This document shows, one piece after another, positions 9,649-21,595 of a stretch of DNA of 64,000 nt. The position numbers and the translations under genes are program-made. A model generated the notes under the pieces. That model was not told the DNA's origin. It did not search any database and saw only the letters and a program-made list of their open reading frames with translations. The DNA is from Trametes villosa (lineage: Eukaryota; Basidiomycota; Agaricomycetes; Polyporales; Polyporaceae). Within the stretch, counting starts at the first letter, position 1; each line of letters begins with the position of its first letter. Location of the stretch: NCBI GenBank assembly GCA_002964805.2, contig PUDQ02000084.1, positions 1 to 64,000 on the forward strand, given 5' to 3'.

Positions 9649-12190
9649 TTACCAGTCGCCAGAGTGCCAAGGTGCCTCGCCCGAGATGAGGGGGCGACAG
9701 AGAGCATCCGAGAAGAGTCGTCGCCGGCGTAGTCTTCGCCCCGGTACCTTGTGGACAGCGTCCTTCTCGAGGCTAGCAGCACGAGCGCGCTCTGCGGAGA
9801 GGAGAGAAGCGTGAGAGCGCATGAGAGTGAGCAGCGAACTGACCATCATTCCAGACGACGCGACGCCAAGAAGCGACCAGAGCACGCGCAGGAAGACAAG
9901 CACAGCACGGAAGGCAGGCACATCCATAGATGGCGCATCCGCTGCAGGAAAGAAGGTGAACGCAGCTTCGCCCGCGTGGGCATCCTGCTCACCGTGCCAG
10001 ATGTACTTGACGATGGAGACGGACGCGGCTTCGAACCAGGACCACGTCGTGATGCCCCAGCCACCGGAGATGTCCTTCAGAAGCGACTCCTTCATCGCGC
10101 TCGCCGTGCCGTTGATGTTCTGCATCTCCGCGTGGGCCTTGTCCACGAGGCCGTTTAGGGCAAGGACGACGTCGTCCGCGGCCTGGGCTATTTCGAGCTG
10201 CTTCTCGTGCGCCAGTTGCGAGTCTCGTACATGGACAACCAGGGCGCTGCTAGCTTGCTGCGATTCCCCTATCAAGAGGCGTACACCCTGTCCGATGAGG
10301 GAAAGGATGAGATCGACGAATGCCATTGGAGGGTTATTGCACCCACTTGGCGCATGGTCTCGAAATCGCGCTCGAAGCTCAGGAATTGGAGACCAACTCG
10401 ATCCTGTGAAAATGTGAGATCTGACGACGATCGCAGGAGCCACGCGGTCTCACCGACAACTCGTTCATGTCTAGCAACTTCAGGTCCATTGCGGTGTACA
10501 CTTTCTCCATGCTCCGAACGAGCACTTCGTGGATTGCCGGCGCGACACCTGAAGCCGTTGTAGCGAGCTTGACTCACTCATGCTTAGCAACGACAGAGGT
10601 TCGTGCAGCACTATACTCACCTCTTCCAGAACCCCGGTTACCCTCGACTCGATCTGCCACTAGTGAGTCAGATCTCTCTCAGCATCAGGATGGGGAACGA
10701 CGTACCTTGAACAGGGCGGCGGAGTGCTCCTCCGCCGCTTCTCGCCGCGTGTGCATAATGGATTCCCGGAAGGCGCGGCTGATCTGCGGCAGGAACGCGT
10801 CAAGATGTGCACATTGTATAGCGTGAAAGCGCAAGGCAGCATCGTACCTCAGCGAGCGTGTGTCTCAACTGCTCGGAAATGCCGCTGGACACTCCACTGA
10901 TTGTGGCGGAAGAAGCGTGCAGTTCGTCGAGTATCATGCGCATGTTCTATGTAGGGATCGTCAAAAAGGGAGGGCAGGGTCTACATGGTAAGGCACACAC
11001 CTCGACCAACACACTGGAGTGATTCAATGTTCGTTCGAACGCCGCCTCTCGAACGGCGAGATGGCGGAGTACAGCAAGGCTCTGGAGTGTCGAGTTACGA
11101 TGCATCTCCTTGGCAAAATCTGTTCCCGTCCTCGTGAGACCTCTGAGCTACACGTCCTTGGGCATCACTAGGCCGCTGAGCTGATTGTCGGGCTCGGGGC
11201 TTTGCCCATGGGTGTGGCCGGACCAAACAGCTCCTCAGCCAATTGCTGAAGTCGCTAGGTGGGTCGCAGTAGCCCCTGCCAGCGCTGTTCCAGTCTCGCG
11301 CTGTAAACCTCCTGTTTGGGGTATGCCAGCTCCTGCCGGTTGCGTGTCCCACCCCACCCATGGACAAAGGCGCAAGAGTTAAGAAATTTAAGGGCGGCTT
11401 GTCGACTCCTCAACAGCTGTTTTGTCACAGTAGTTCCCGTACCTATGTCGTTCCATCGCCGGAAAGCGAAACATAACTGAGCTATTCAGTGCTCGCGCAG
11501 TGAGCTCAGGTACTGAAACGCGGAGACGGAGTACTTACGAACTTCTCGGAGATACCCCGAGTAACTCGACCAGTACTGCGCACTGCGTGATAGAGCTCTG
11601 CAGAACATCATCAGCCGTGTCGACGTACTTCCTCCGGCAGGACTGACTCGACGCATTTCCCAGGCGAATCTCCAGCATAACGCGGAGGCTGTCCGTCGTC
11701 GTCCACGCCAAAAGGGATACATTCCATAGGCGGGGACTGATGCTCTGCTGTAGCGATTTCGCACAGCGTCATGGATAGCGCAGCTGGATATATGCGCATG
11801 ATCAGCAATGCCCCTGCTCTCCAGGGCGAACAGCCAACCTCTAACGCGCTCGCTTTCGTGGGCTTCCAGTTCTGCGCAGCTTGAGCGGATCATGCCCGCT
11901 GCCCTTCTGAAGCAATCCGGCCGTGTCGAGTACTTTTCGAGAGACTCTGCGCGTGGTCGGCGATAGTGGCCTTCTACCGCCATGCATACACTCACCAGAA
12001 CCCTGCAAAACGAGCGCGACTTCTTCCGGGATAGGGGCATCTATGCATGGCCATGTGAGCTCCCGACGTCGTTGCCCGCGCCCGACACACCTTCTATCGC
12101 GCCGAGCCCTCGTGGGCTGCCCCTCTTCCACAGGGATGTATGCGCCCATGAGAAGGCTCCAGCGAGCGGCAAGTAGGCGATCAGCGGCAT
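9649..12190 (-). CDS. KAR5: KAR5/Tht1-family nuclear fusion protein, copy 1
   Basis: Kar5/Tht1 proteins act in nuclear membrane fusion during karyogamy. Exons traced on the minus strand: 12091-12190 (hydrophobic leader MPLIAYLPLAGAFSWA), 11839-11973 (RPDCFRRAAGMIRSSC), 11648-11783 (MTLCEIATAEHQSPPMEC), 11539-11597 (ALSRSAQYWSSYSGYL), 11443-11481 (PQLCFAFRRWNDI), 11001-11119 (DLAKEMHRNSTLQ), 10848-10946 (ILDELHASSATISGVSSG) and 10706-10783 (ISRAFRESIMHTRREAAEE). Further exons run to about 9650. Splice phases join without a break. The Cys-rich N domain, central coiled-coil part and a C-terminal hydrophobic stretch (FRAVLVFLRVLWSLLGVASS) give the family architecture. The exact C terminus is unsure; the last frame is open to 9649. 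I saw no disabling lesion in the exons traced. Confidence 0.87.
11120..11442 (-). other. Enlarged intron (323 nt) in KAR5 copy 1
   Basis: This intron separates the exon ending FRRWNDI from the one starting LAKEMHRNS. The other traced introns of the gene are mostly about 50-65 nt. The extra DNA shares patches with the same intron of copy 2 but is much shorter. Confidence 0.75.
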
Positions 12191-13719
12191 AGAGGGGCGC
12201 ATCGCGTGTGTGACTTCTGGGCTTTGGCCTGCCGACGCTGCTGTGCCTCGGGCGCAGGCTGCGAAACGTTGCGGGAGCGTTGCGCAGGCGGTGGGAGACG
12301 GGACACGGTGGGCGCGACTGGATGCGCGTCTGGTCGACCGTCGAGAGAAGTTCACAGGCGCCCATGTGACGCCGCTGCGGGCCTCCCATGGGCCGCCGAC
12401 GCCGACGACGGCCCCGGCACTCGGGTCTGCGTCGACGGGTGCATGTCGATCGCGTCGAGAGGGCGAGGACGCGAGCGCGAGAGGCATCCGCGGACGGGCG
12501 CCTGTTTGCGCCACAATCGTCCAGGACGCGTCTACGCGCTCTCATTGGCTGGCGCGAGACCTGCTCGACCCGCCCATGACGTCGCTTTCGCTCTCTCGAC
12601 GGCCTTCGACGCGCTCTTTGCTCGCTCTCGACGCCCTTGCTTCCCTCTCTCTCCGCTGCTCTCGCTCTCTTTTGCCGCCGCTCCCGTCCCCTTCTCGCCT
12701 CGTTCGTGCAGATCTCAGGCACAGCAGCGGCACTGCACTTCAGCTACGCGAGCGCTGTTATCGCTCTCCGGCTGCCTTCTCTCTCCTCTGCTCGCGCTCT
12801 TGGAGGGGCTCGGTCTCCAGGCTCCAGTCGAGTCTGGCCGGCTAACAGCTTGTGAACTTACGAACGACGAGCCTGAGTGCTCTGCTCACTCACGGCCGCC
12901 CTACGCGAAGATCAGAACTCGTCCGCCGCGTACCGCATGTGCTGTTCCAGTGAAGCACCACGCACCAGATGCAGAGGAGCCGCCGTACGCGTTCGCGTAC
13001 GAAGGCACCTTTGATCAGATGCGGTGACCCGCCTCGGGCCCAGCTCGAGTACCACCACCCGGAAGCGTTGGCGGCGTGCATCCGCGCCGTACGTCCCATC
13101 CGTCGCTTCCCTCATCTTTAGCTCACCTCACTCTGTTTGCGCCGGCACGCAACTCAGGCTTGCCGTGCCGAACGCTCGCGCCCAGCCTCTCGCCCGCTCC
13201 TGGTACGCGTCTGCAGGCACGCTGCCCCTCTCGTCTCGTGCATCTCTCGCACCCGAGCCGCTTCAACGCGCCGGCTTCCGCATGCACGTCTGTCTCGGGA
13301 GGAATCCGCTTGCGCGGCCGGCGCCCCGAGCCGCTCTCTTGCACCACGACCGTGAACGTCGACTCCGGGGAACAGCCCGCAAGTCCCGCCGGATGCCGAC
13401 AACGCTTCCCTCAGGCACGCTCCCGTGCTCGCTCGAGCTCCCTCCCGACGCCGTCAGCATCCCGCCCGACCTCGTTCTCAGTACCGGGTGCGCCAGCGCT
13501 GCACACACCTCGCCCGCATGCGCCACGCCCCGCTCAACCCGCTCTCGATTGCGTAGGGGCTCCGCAGGAGACGAGCACGACCGCCGGACGATCCACCCCC
13601 GGACGCCCGATCGCCCACAGCCGGGGATGCACGCGGTGCACTCGTCTCCGCACACGCCCGCCGACGGCCGACTCAAGATGAACGGCGGCGGCGGCGGCAT
13701 GCGACATGGCGACTGTGCA

Positions 13720-13870
13720 CCGAGGCCGGAGCTCCCTCTGCGCGTGCGGGTGCAGTGCGCACGAGGCGACAGCACGAGAGTGTCTGGTGAGCGACGTGTT
13801 CCGGACACAGGTGGGTACGAGTACTCACTCGCTTTGCAGAAATGTCTCGAGGGCCGGGCTATCCGTCCAC
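13720..13870. repeat. Diverged internal repeat, unit a
   Basis: Shares order and short exact blocks with 15050-15200: GCGCGTGC, GTGAGC, GTTCCGGACACAGG, GAGTACTCACTC. Divergence is high, so the duplication is old. Confidence 0.55.
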
Positions 13871-15049
13871 AGAGGTCGTCACCGGTAGGCGGAGACGAGA
13901 GCGTTTCAAGCGCTCTCGCCGTGGCGTCGGGGTGTGGCGTCGAGGCGATCGCGCTGGACTGTAGACGGCGGGGAGGCAGGCGGTGGATGTCAGGTACGCC
14001 GTACATAACGCGCTCTACAAGACGGGTACTCACCGTTTGTCCTTGCGGAACAGTGTGCTCTCTGCCGCCCTGCATCGACCTGCACGGCCAGACGCGCCGA
14101 CGACGGGAGCGACGGGCCGACTCACTCGCGGCGACTGGCAGGACGCCGCCGGACATTTACGCGTGCGGGCGCATGCGGTGCGTCGTCTGCCGCGTACGTC
14201 CCTCCCTCCCCGACTCGTGCGAAGCTCGCCACACTACGTCTGCGTCGGCACGCGACAGCCCTCGTCAATTCCGCGTGCGACATCCGCGCCCTGCCACTCG
14301 ACGACCCCCGCACGCGCCGTCCGGCCTCTCGAGGTACGCGGACACGCTGGACTCGCGTGCGCGGGCCGTCCCGACTCGTTCTCACAGGCCTACTCAGATA
14401 CGACGCGTCCGGGAAGACCCCGCATCCGCACCTCTCGGGAGCGCGTCCCCCGCCCCATAGCGAACCGGTGCGTCCGTGCCGGGTGTCCTAGAGGCACACC
14501 CTCTCGGACGATCGCGCTCGGGTTCACGGACGACCCCTGGCCGAGCTGCCCCGGACGGGCAGTGCGCTCGGAGGACCCCGCAAACGGCGCCGTCGGTCTC
14601 CGACCCGCGCCCCGCGCCCGCAAACCGCTCGGCAGGCGGCTCGGGCTCGTTCTCAGCGTCGCGCCTGCGGAAGGCCCCTCGTGCGTTCTCTGCGCTCCGC
14701 CCGACTCGCTCTCAATAGGCCTGGGGCCGACGTTGTAGGAGAACACCGTGTGGCCGCCATGTACCTTAGGAGGCCGGAGCCGGGACACGGGAGCCGGAGA
14801 CCCGCCCGGTGTGCGACGTCTGGGCGCACGGACGAGCGCAGCGGGAGACGATTCGTAAGTACTGTACCCTGGGCCGGCTGTGGAGGGCGATACCTTACCG
14901 AGTTTACAGAGCCACGCCGCGTGTGTTTGACGTCGGGGCCGGCGGCTTCTCGTCTACGAAACGCGCGCTGAAGGAGGGAACTGGGCACGGGGCGTCGGCC
15001 ACTCACCTCGGATACAACCGCCCACGCGTGCGGCGCGGCGCCGGCGATT

Positions 15050-15200
15050 GCGCAGCTGGGCTCCCTCCGCGCGTGCTCCGAAGTCTACGCGGACGGACAG
15101 AGTGCGCGGTGAGCTACGCGTTCCGGACGCAGGCGGAGAGTACGAACACTCACTCACCGCGACGTTTCCGGGCCGCGGTTCGCAGCCCGAGGGCCGGATC
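15050..15200. repeat. Diverged internal repeat, unit b
   Basis: Partner of 13720-13870: GCGCGTGC, GTGAGC, GTTCCGGACGCAGG, GAACACTCACTC in the same order and orientation. Confidence 0.55.
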
Positions 15201-17926
15201 GTGCGTTCGAAGAGGCCGGCGCCGTCTACGGCGTGTGGGCGCAGACACGGCGCGGACGGCAGCGCTGTGGACGGCCGGGCGGCCGTGCGCGGTGCTGCCG
15301 TGCGGCGTCGGCGCGCTTGCGCGGCGCTGTGGACGGCGGCGGGCGTGAGGTGCGTCGCGAGTCCTCGGTGCGGACGCTGCGTGCTCACCGGTTGCCCTGC
15401 GTGTGGAACAGTACTCGCCGACGAAAGGCGTGGCGAGGCCTCTTGATTGCGGGCAGGGCGTCGCCGGCGCGTTTGCGAGCTTCTGCGTGGCAGGCGTGGA
15501 TGCACGTTGTGCGCGAGGGGCCGGCTTGCGTAGACCTGTGGGATCTGGTGAGTGCTCGCATCCGCAGGCTACTCGACGAGCGTACAGGTTCCGTCCTCGC
15601 GAGCACAAGGCCGCCGGGTCAGCCCACGCATCCGGGAGACTCGACGGCTGGACGTGCACGCGTGCGGAAGGGGACGTGCTGTACCGCTTGGAAGGTCCGT
15701 CGAGCGTCGTGGGGATAGTGCATCCAGAGACGGTAGGTCGGCGGCACGATGAGGACGCGGAGAGCACAGGTGGGTGGTAGAGCGGGGGCGGGTCGTGCGC
15801 CCGAAGGTACCTCCCGACGGCTCTTATGTGCCCCCCGGTTTAGGGCCGTCCCCACCACGCCCGCGCACGCACGCCTGTCCGTGGGTCCGTGCGCACCCCC
15901 TGGCCTCGGAACGCCGGCCGTCGACGGCGCATGCCGCCAAGTGTCGAGCAGCAGGGCGGTGGGGCGGCGGAGCAACGGGGCGACGGGCGACGGAGATCCG
16001 GGTGCGGCAGGCAGACGCAGGTGGGTGCGGAAGCAGAGGCGATCAGGCAGGGTGAGACGGGGGCGGGAGATACGCGGCGGCGGAGCGCTCGAACAGGCGG
16101 GCGGTGCGACGCGAAGACGGGGTGCGGGCAGGGCCTCAGGGCTGCGCCTTGTGGAACGTGGTCGAATGTCGGGGCGGACCATGAGCGGACACGCTCGCCT
16201 CTGCTCCGGGGCTCCGCAGGAGTGCGTCGCCCTCTGCGTGCAAGGGCGGGACGTCTCGCACCCCGACGGTTGCGGGCCGGCGGCGGGGGCATGTGCGTAC
16301 GAGTCTCCTCGCCCTGCTGGGACTCTATACGCCCTTTCCGTGCGTTCTGCTTCGTGCATACGGGGTGGGGCATCGGGGTGTGCGTGGAGGGCGCAGTCCG
16401 TATGTTACTCACACTCCCCGGTCTCTGTAATTTAGTCCCTCGCAGCTGCAGGACGTCAATTTCTTGCCTCTGGATTGCATCTCACGTTTGACGACTGCGG
16501 GACGGCGGTGGGCATTTCAAACTTCACCTGTGAGTTTCCCTCCACCTGCTTCCGGGAGTCCGCACGCTCACTCGACGCGTAGGGTTATGCGCGTAGCGTC
16601 GCATTCGATCAGCGCAAGCGAGGATGCGGGCGGTGCAGCACCCAGACGGTGGCGGGCAGGGGCTCAGGGTGGCGGGAGCCTCCCGATCGCGAATTGTGGG
16701 CGCGGGCTACGGTCGTGCACGTCCCCCGCCATCTTCTTCTCCGCGGGGCTGCGTCTGTCGCCTAGGGTTGCCCTTCTGCAGGACGACTCGTCCCCCGACG
16801 ATTGCGGGGCGGCGGCGGAATCCTGCACAGGTCGTGCCGTCGAGGCTCCGCACGCACATGCTGCTCGGTGTGCTTCGTGCACATAGTGTCAGGCAGGAGC
16901 GTGCAGCATTTCGAGGGGTTTCCCCCTCGCCTTGCGCCGGCCTCGGCATTCGGATCGCTCACAGCTGCGAGACGTCGGTGTCGGTTGTGTCCAGGGCGGC
17001 ATGACTCGCGGTTTAGCGATGGCGCGACGTCTACAGGTACGTTTCCACCTAGGTCTTGCCGTCGGGGGTCTCCCGTGCTCACTCGGCGCACAGTGTCTCA
17101 TGCGTATGGCGTCGGGCGCGGGGGTGTGCGCATCGCTCGTATCTCCTTCCTCGAAGGTGTCCGCGTCCCGACTCCCCGCAGTACGGCGAGTCGTTCGTCA
17201 CTAGCTCTTGCGGCGGCCGATCAGCACCGGATGCCCAACATATCGAAGCATTTCCAGGACGCCCGCGCTACGCTGCGCTCGGGAGACCGCTGTCTGTCAT
17301 TTCGTACAGGGCTGTCTATTACACCGCGAATCAGCATCTCGTGCGCTCGCGTGCATCGGTTTTGGAGAGGCTCGAATTCTCGGCGTGTACGTATCCTTTT
17401 ACGATCGCTGGGGTTCGTTCTCGCTCTCCGGACTCCGAACTCCGGACCCGGGACTCGGGACGTGCGCGGCGTGGGGACCTACGTTCTGAGTGTCGTTGCT
17501 TGTTTCCCATGGCGTGCAGCTGATTCTCCCCAGGGCTCGTGGACACCCCGGCATCCCTGCGTTTGTCTCTGCGGGATGCCAGTCGGACTGGATCCAGCCC
17601 ACCTCGCAGCGCGAGTAGCCCGCGGTGCGAAGCGTGCTCAACGGAGCATGCGCGGTAAGTGTTTCGTGAACGGCTGCTCTCACGTTACGCACGTCCTGAT
17701 GCGGAGGCAATTTCCAGGTCAGTCGGGACGTGTGCGAAACAGGGCGGGGACGCTTTGTACGCCGCGTCCGCGATCGCGACGGCTCGTACGCCGACGGGCA
17801 CGCTGTCGAGTGTAGCGGCCGCGCGGGGTCGTGACACGCGATGGCAGTGGCGCCATCGGCAGGATCGCACGGCGGGCATTTAACGGCAGGGCGCGGTGCT
17901 CTTGCAGCCCATTCGCAGCGGCTCGG

Positions 17927-18608
17927 ATGGACCCGCAGGCGCACACCTCGAGCGTCCTGGACGCGTCAGTTCACGACGATGAGTGGTGCTCGGACGTCGA
18001 AGGTGAGTACAGATGTCGTTTGCGAGCGTGCCGGGCAGGCCTGACTGACGGGCGGTGCAGACGGCGACTCGGAGTGCGAGATGACCTACGCGCAGAAGGT
18101 GAGCTGGGTCCGGGCCGAGATACGACGGATAATAAACGAGAAGCTCCGTGAGTGCACCTGTTTCGTCCGCGCATTCGCATCGCGCTTCGCGTCCCGGCCG
18201 CTCATGACGTACAACTCTGCAGGAGAGCTCACACGGAACCCGGAGCTCCGGATGAAGTGGAGCACGTACTGGCGGGACATCGTGTACGAGCACCTGGTCG
18301 CCGTCGAGGGCTGGCCGGCGGACATCCCGTTCCGGAACATCAGCGACGGGACGGGCTCGCTGGCGAAGCTGGAGCTGCTGTGCGTGAGGTGGATCGTCGG
18401 GTCGACGCGGTTCCGGACGGTGTCGCCCGAGGAGCGGGACGAGATGTTCAAGGCGGGGGTGTTCCGGCGGGTAGGACCTACGCGGAAGGTTCGGGCAGAC
18501 AACGGACTGATTAGGGGACGGCGACGGGACCCGGAGAAGCGGTCGAAAAGGCTGGGGCCGTACGCGATCAAGTCTGCGCTTGTCGTCCCTGACGGCGCAG
18601 ACGACTGA
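17927..18608 (+). CDS. Small conserved-looking protein of unknown function
   Basis: Three exons, 17927-18002, 18061-18147 and 18223-18608, give 182 aa with canonical GTGAGT donors and GCAG acceptors. The second intron is 75 nt and does not change the frame, so a retained form of 207 aa is also open. Seen: EIRRIINEKLREL, then LRMKWSTYWRDIV, then VEGWPADIPFRNISD, a short helix with C, W and V, and a basic Arg/Lys-rich tail. From memory, basidiomycete genomes contain many unknown proteins with a 'W..Y..DIV...GWP..I.F.N' core, and this resembles them; function is unknown. It lies alone between the two KAR5 copies. Confidence 0.6.
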
Positions 18609-19230
18609 GTGTAGAGCGACTCGAAATACCCTCTGAAACCTGATGGCGCTCGTGGAGTCGCCTGTGTGCATTACTGAACGCCCGAGCCTCTCAACTGCTG
18701 ACGACCTGATGCACTTCACTCCTGACCGTCCTGTGTGATATTTCCGGAGGCACTGAGCACAGAATGCCATGCCCGACGACTGTGAACGCTCGGGATGTGC
18801 ATTGATCATGCACATTCTGGGCGATCACAAACACCAGGCATGGCGAACGTCAACTGAGATATCTGGAACTATGTTGAAACCTAGCCAAGTTGATACGGTG
18901 AACTCTCCCAGGCCTGGATCCAGGCAAAATAAATCTATTTGGTGCCAAACAGTGTGGGCAAGCGCGGTCACTTCGCGCGTGTCACCCGAGCAGCGAAGCG
19001 GCCACCGCCCCTCGCCTACGGGATGCCCACTGCCCTGCGGAAGCTGACGCGCGGACAACTCACATACTGATTCCTGCGTACAGCGGAAGCCCGTCCGAAG
19101 CAGGCTGTTCCCTCCGCCGTCACCATCCGTCTCGAGAACCTACTGCTTCAAGTCCCTTTCCGCCCGTTCCACCATTCCCTCCGCCGCCGACGCTCTACGT
19201 TCAGCAACACCCAGGACCTGTGTGTCTGGG
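18609..19230. other. No gene seen
   Basis: Lower-GC stretch without protein-like ORFs. The last 150 bases are C/T-rich and could be the leader of the small ORF at 19231. Confidence 0.35.
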
Positions 19231-19431
19231 ATGGCGCCGCAAGATGTCGGTCAACCACTCTTGAGTCTGATCGAGGGTGACTGCGACGACTCATCTTCAA
19301 GCTCGGACACAGCCACCGTCGGGGACAGACTGGTTGGCAGACGTCGGCGGCGACCCGGGGGCAGACGGCGGGCACCGAGGATCGTCTTACACGTTCGCGG
19401 AACACTCGCGCGGGTCCTGGACGGCAGATAG
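19231..19431 (+). CDS. Possible short Arg-rich ORF
   Basis: 66 aa from ATG 19231 after a C/T-rich leader: MAPQDVGQPLLSLIEGD, a Ser run, then a strongly basic segment rich in RRRR. It could equally be the first exon of a longer gene, because GTGACTGCG follows the IEG codons. No family recognised. Confidence 0.22.
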   Translation: MAPQDVGQPLLSLIEGDCDDSSSSSDTATVGDRLVGRRRRRPGGRRRAPRIVLHVRGTLARVLDGR

Positions 19432-19689
19432 GAGACTTGGAGACGGAGACGTGGCGCGCGGGCGCCGTCTATTGGCAGGGCGCATCGAGAGGTCGGTGAG
19501 CATTCAGAATCATATCGCACACGAACGAGAGACTCACGCGGGCGTCCTGGTGGCGGGAGGGATGCATCGAGCTCTGCGCGCGTAGACGCAGTCGCGTCCG
19601 CAGACTCAGAGCTGCCTGGGGATTTTTGAGCTCGCACGAAGAGCAGCTCCGACATCAGGCTCACCTGACGCCATCCGGAGGGGCGTACC

Positions 19690-20260
19690 TAGCGCAGGGC
19701 GGCAGCAGTGAGGGAGGGGATGCCGGAGTGCCTGAAAGGTGCGTTCGACGCGCTCGCCCGAGTCGCACGCATCGGTGGCTGTTCCCGGCGCAGATTCTCG
19801 ACTTCGGGCCCAACGCCGTGGTGCTTCGCAGCACGCACCGGACCTCCTGGAAGACCGGAACAGTTCGGTTCGTTCCGACGGCACCGAAGGGCGGGCGACA
19901 GAATGGGGAGCCCGCGGCGCTCTCGTTCCTGCGTTCGGCACGCTGGAAGACCTCGTAACGGGGCTCTGCGCGTCCGAGGCGGTCGTCGCGCCCGGAGGCT
20001 TTGGCTCCGTGCACGGCAAGTTCTGGCGTGCAGCAGATGCGGAGGGACGCCGGAATGCTTCGGAGCACGCACGACTTTGAGGACCGCAACGGCTCGGTTC
20101 GTTCCAGTGCGCGGAAGGGCCGCGGCGGTCTCGTTCCGCTATCCGGGACGCCCGGAGTGTCGAGGACGCGCTGGGAGACCTCGGAACGGTTCTCTGCGCG
20201 TCCGGGGTGTTCGCCGTGCACCACAAGTCCCGGCGGGTGACAGATGCGGAGGAACAGGGG
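19690..20260. repeat. Tandem repeat, about 229-bp period, about 2.5 units
   Basis: Blocks recur at a constant offset: GCTTCGCAGCACGCAC (about 19830) and GCTTCGGAGCACGCAC (about 20057); CTCTGCGCGTCCG at about 19962 and 20191; GGTTCGTTCC and CAGATGCGGAGG likewise. A partial third unit (GGCAGCAGTGAGGGAGG) starts near 19693. Several frames are open through it because the sequence is GC-rich; I do not call a gene. Confidence 0.7.
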
Positions 20261-20299
20261 ACGGTGCGAGCTCGGGCGAGTACAAGCGTTACGCGGAGG

Positions 20300-21186
20300 A
20301 CGCTGAGGGGACAGCTGCGAGCTGGGCGGCGCGCTTCGAGCCTGTCTGTAGTGCACGGTAGCACGAGCATCTCCGGTCCTCCTGCGAGCAGAGTCAGCTA
20401 GTTTCGAGTGCGATTTCGATGTGAACTGAGCCTACCACCGTGCAGCACACTCAGAGCCCGACTCCGAATTAGAGCCTACCACCCCGACTCCATTTTAGCC
20501 CGTACTACCCGTGCAGAGTATCGAAGAAATCTCCGGACGAGTCTCTGCGATTCCCCGCCCGCCGTGACTGCCGCCTCGCCTGTCAGCCTCCGCCCCCGGC
20601 TGCGTGCTGCTCAGAGCGCGTGCAGGAGGCCCGCGAGCGGTGTCGTGTGCAGAGTGCTAGAGGAACGTATGTGTAGGTGTCAAGCAGGTGTACTGGTAGA
20701 AAGCAGGAAAAAATACGCCACTCACGGGCCCAGTCGAGTAGAACGTGTCTTGGTCGACAAAGTATGGAAAGTGCGCGCGCACGGGCCCGCTATTGTTCGA
20801 ACGGTCGCGGAGGCTCGGTGCCGCAGCACATGAGTACTCCTTTGTCATGCCCGCGTAGCCGGCGGAGCCGTCCATCCAGCCGCGCTCAGCCGCCCCCGGT
20901 GCGTGGGCCAGCGTGGGCCCGTCGTTGCGCATCATCCGCTCGTCGCGGTACGGGCGGCGTACGTCGACCATATGTCGGTGGTGGTGGTATGTTGCGAGGC
21001 GAGGGGCTGGTCCCGGCGTGAACGCGTGACATCGAAGCCTCGCTATTCTCGGCCGCACAGCTTGCGGGGCGGGCGTTTAGAGTGTGTATAACGCAGTAAC
21101 CTTTCGGCGTCCTAATTTGGTAGACTCGTTACTAACGTCCTAGTAGCCCGTTTGTAGGAAAAGGTAAGCCCCGGCGTTTGCCCACT
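20300..21186. other. No gene seen
   Basis: No convincing ORF, splice chain or RNA gene before the second large repeat begins at 21187. Confidence 0.4.
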
Positions 21187-21595
21187 CCCCGAGCGCCCTG
21201 ACTACCCGACGACGCTTCGACGAGATGCTGGAATGCTTCGCACGTCGCCGGCGACCAACGAACGTTGAACACGGGCTGCGATTGCTTTGCGAACTATCAT
21301 GATACAAACGATCTATGGCGTGAATGGGTCCTATCCCGAAACCTGTATAACGATAAGAAGAACAAGAGCGAAGTCCGAGGGAGGCCAGGATATTCAGACG
21401 CTGGGAGGCTTGCATAGTCTGTCCGGGATCCTAGAGACACGAGGCCGACGTTGACGTGATGTCGCCATAGGAGGCGGTTCAAGAGCAGTCGCAGGCCCAG
21501 GAACAGCACAGAGAGACCCCGAAGTGTTACCAGTCGCCAGAGTGCCAAGGTGCCTCGCCCGAGATGAGGGGGCGACAGAGAGCATCCGAGAAGAG

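Larger units (their letters stand above)
9298..12440. repeat. Large direct repeat, copy 1 (KAR5 segment)
   Basis: Begins at CTCCCCGAGCGCCCT (9298) and matches copy 2 (21187-24727) nearly base for base over long blocks. Homology fades at about 12440, inside the region that in copy 2 is the promoter between KAR5 and the GST gene. Sizes differ mainly because one KAR5 intron holds different amounts of DNA. Copy 1 also has an extra GAGATGCTG unit near 9340-9360. Confidence 0.93.
12441..17926. other. GC-rich, repetitive region without a convincing gene
   Basis: Long ORFs occur on both strands, but composition is Arg/Ala/Pro-dominated and typical of GC-rich non-coding frames. It starts with a C/T-rich stretch (about 12580-12700) that looks like an orphan promoter. 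Diverged internal copies are visible, for example 13720-13870 against 15050-15200 (TTCCGGACRCAGG followed by ACTCACTC) and repeated GGCGGCGG / TGCGGGC blocks at 16270-16300, 16640-16680 and 16800-16830. Confidence 0.5.

Noticed and set aside
13024..14460. 478-aa plus-strand ORF in the GC-rich region
   Set aside because: Composition is dominated by Arg/Ala/Pro/Ser. Equally long frames exist on the opposite strand, and there is no motif, leader or splice pattern.
19606..20372. Overlapping ORFs of 217-254 aa on both strands
   Set aside because: They follow the 229-bp tandem repeat. Open frames on both strands reflect GC content and repeat period, not coding.
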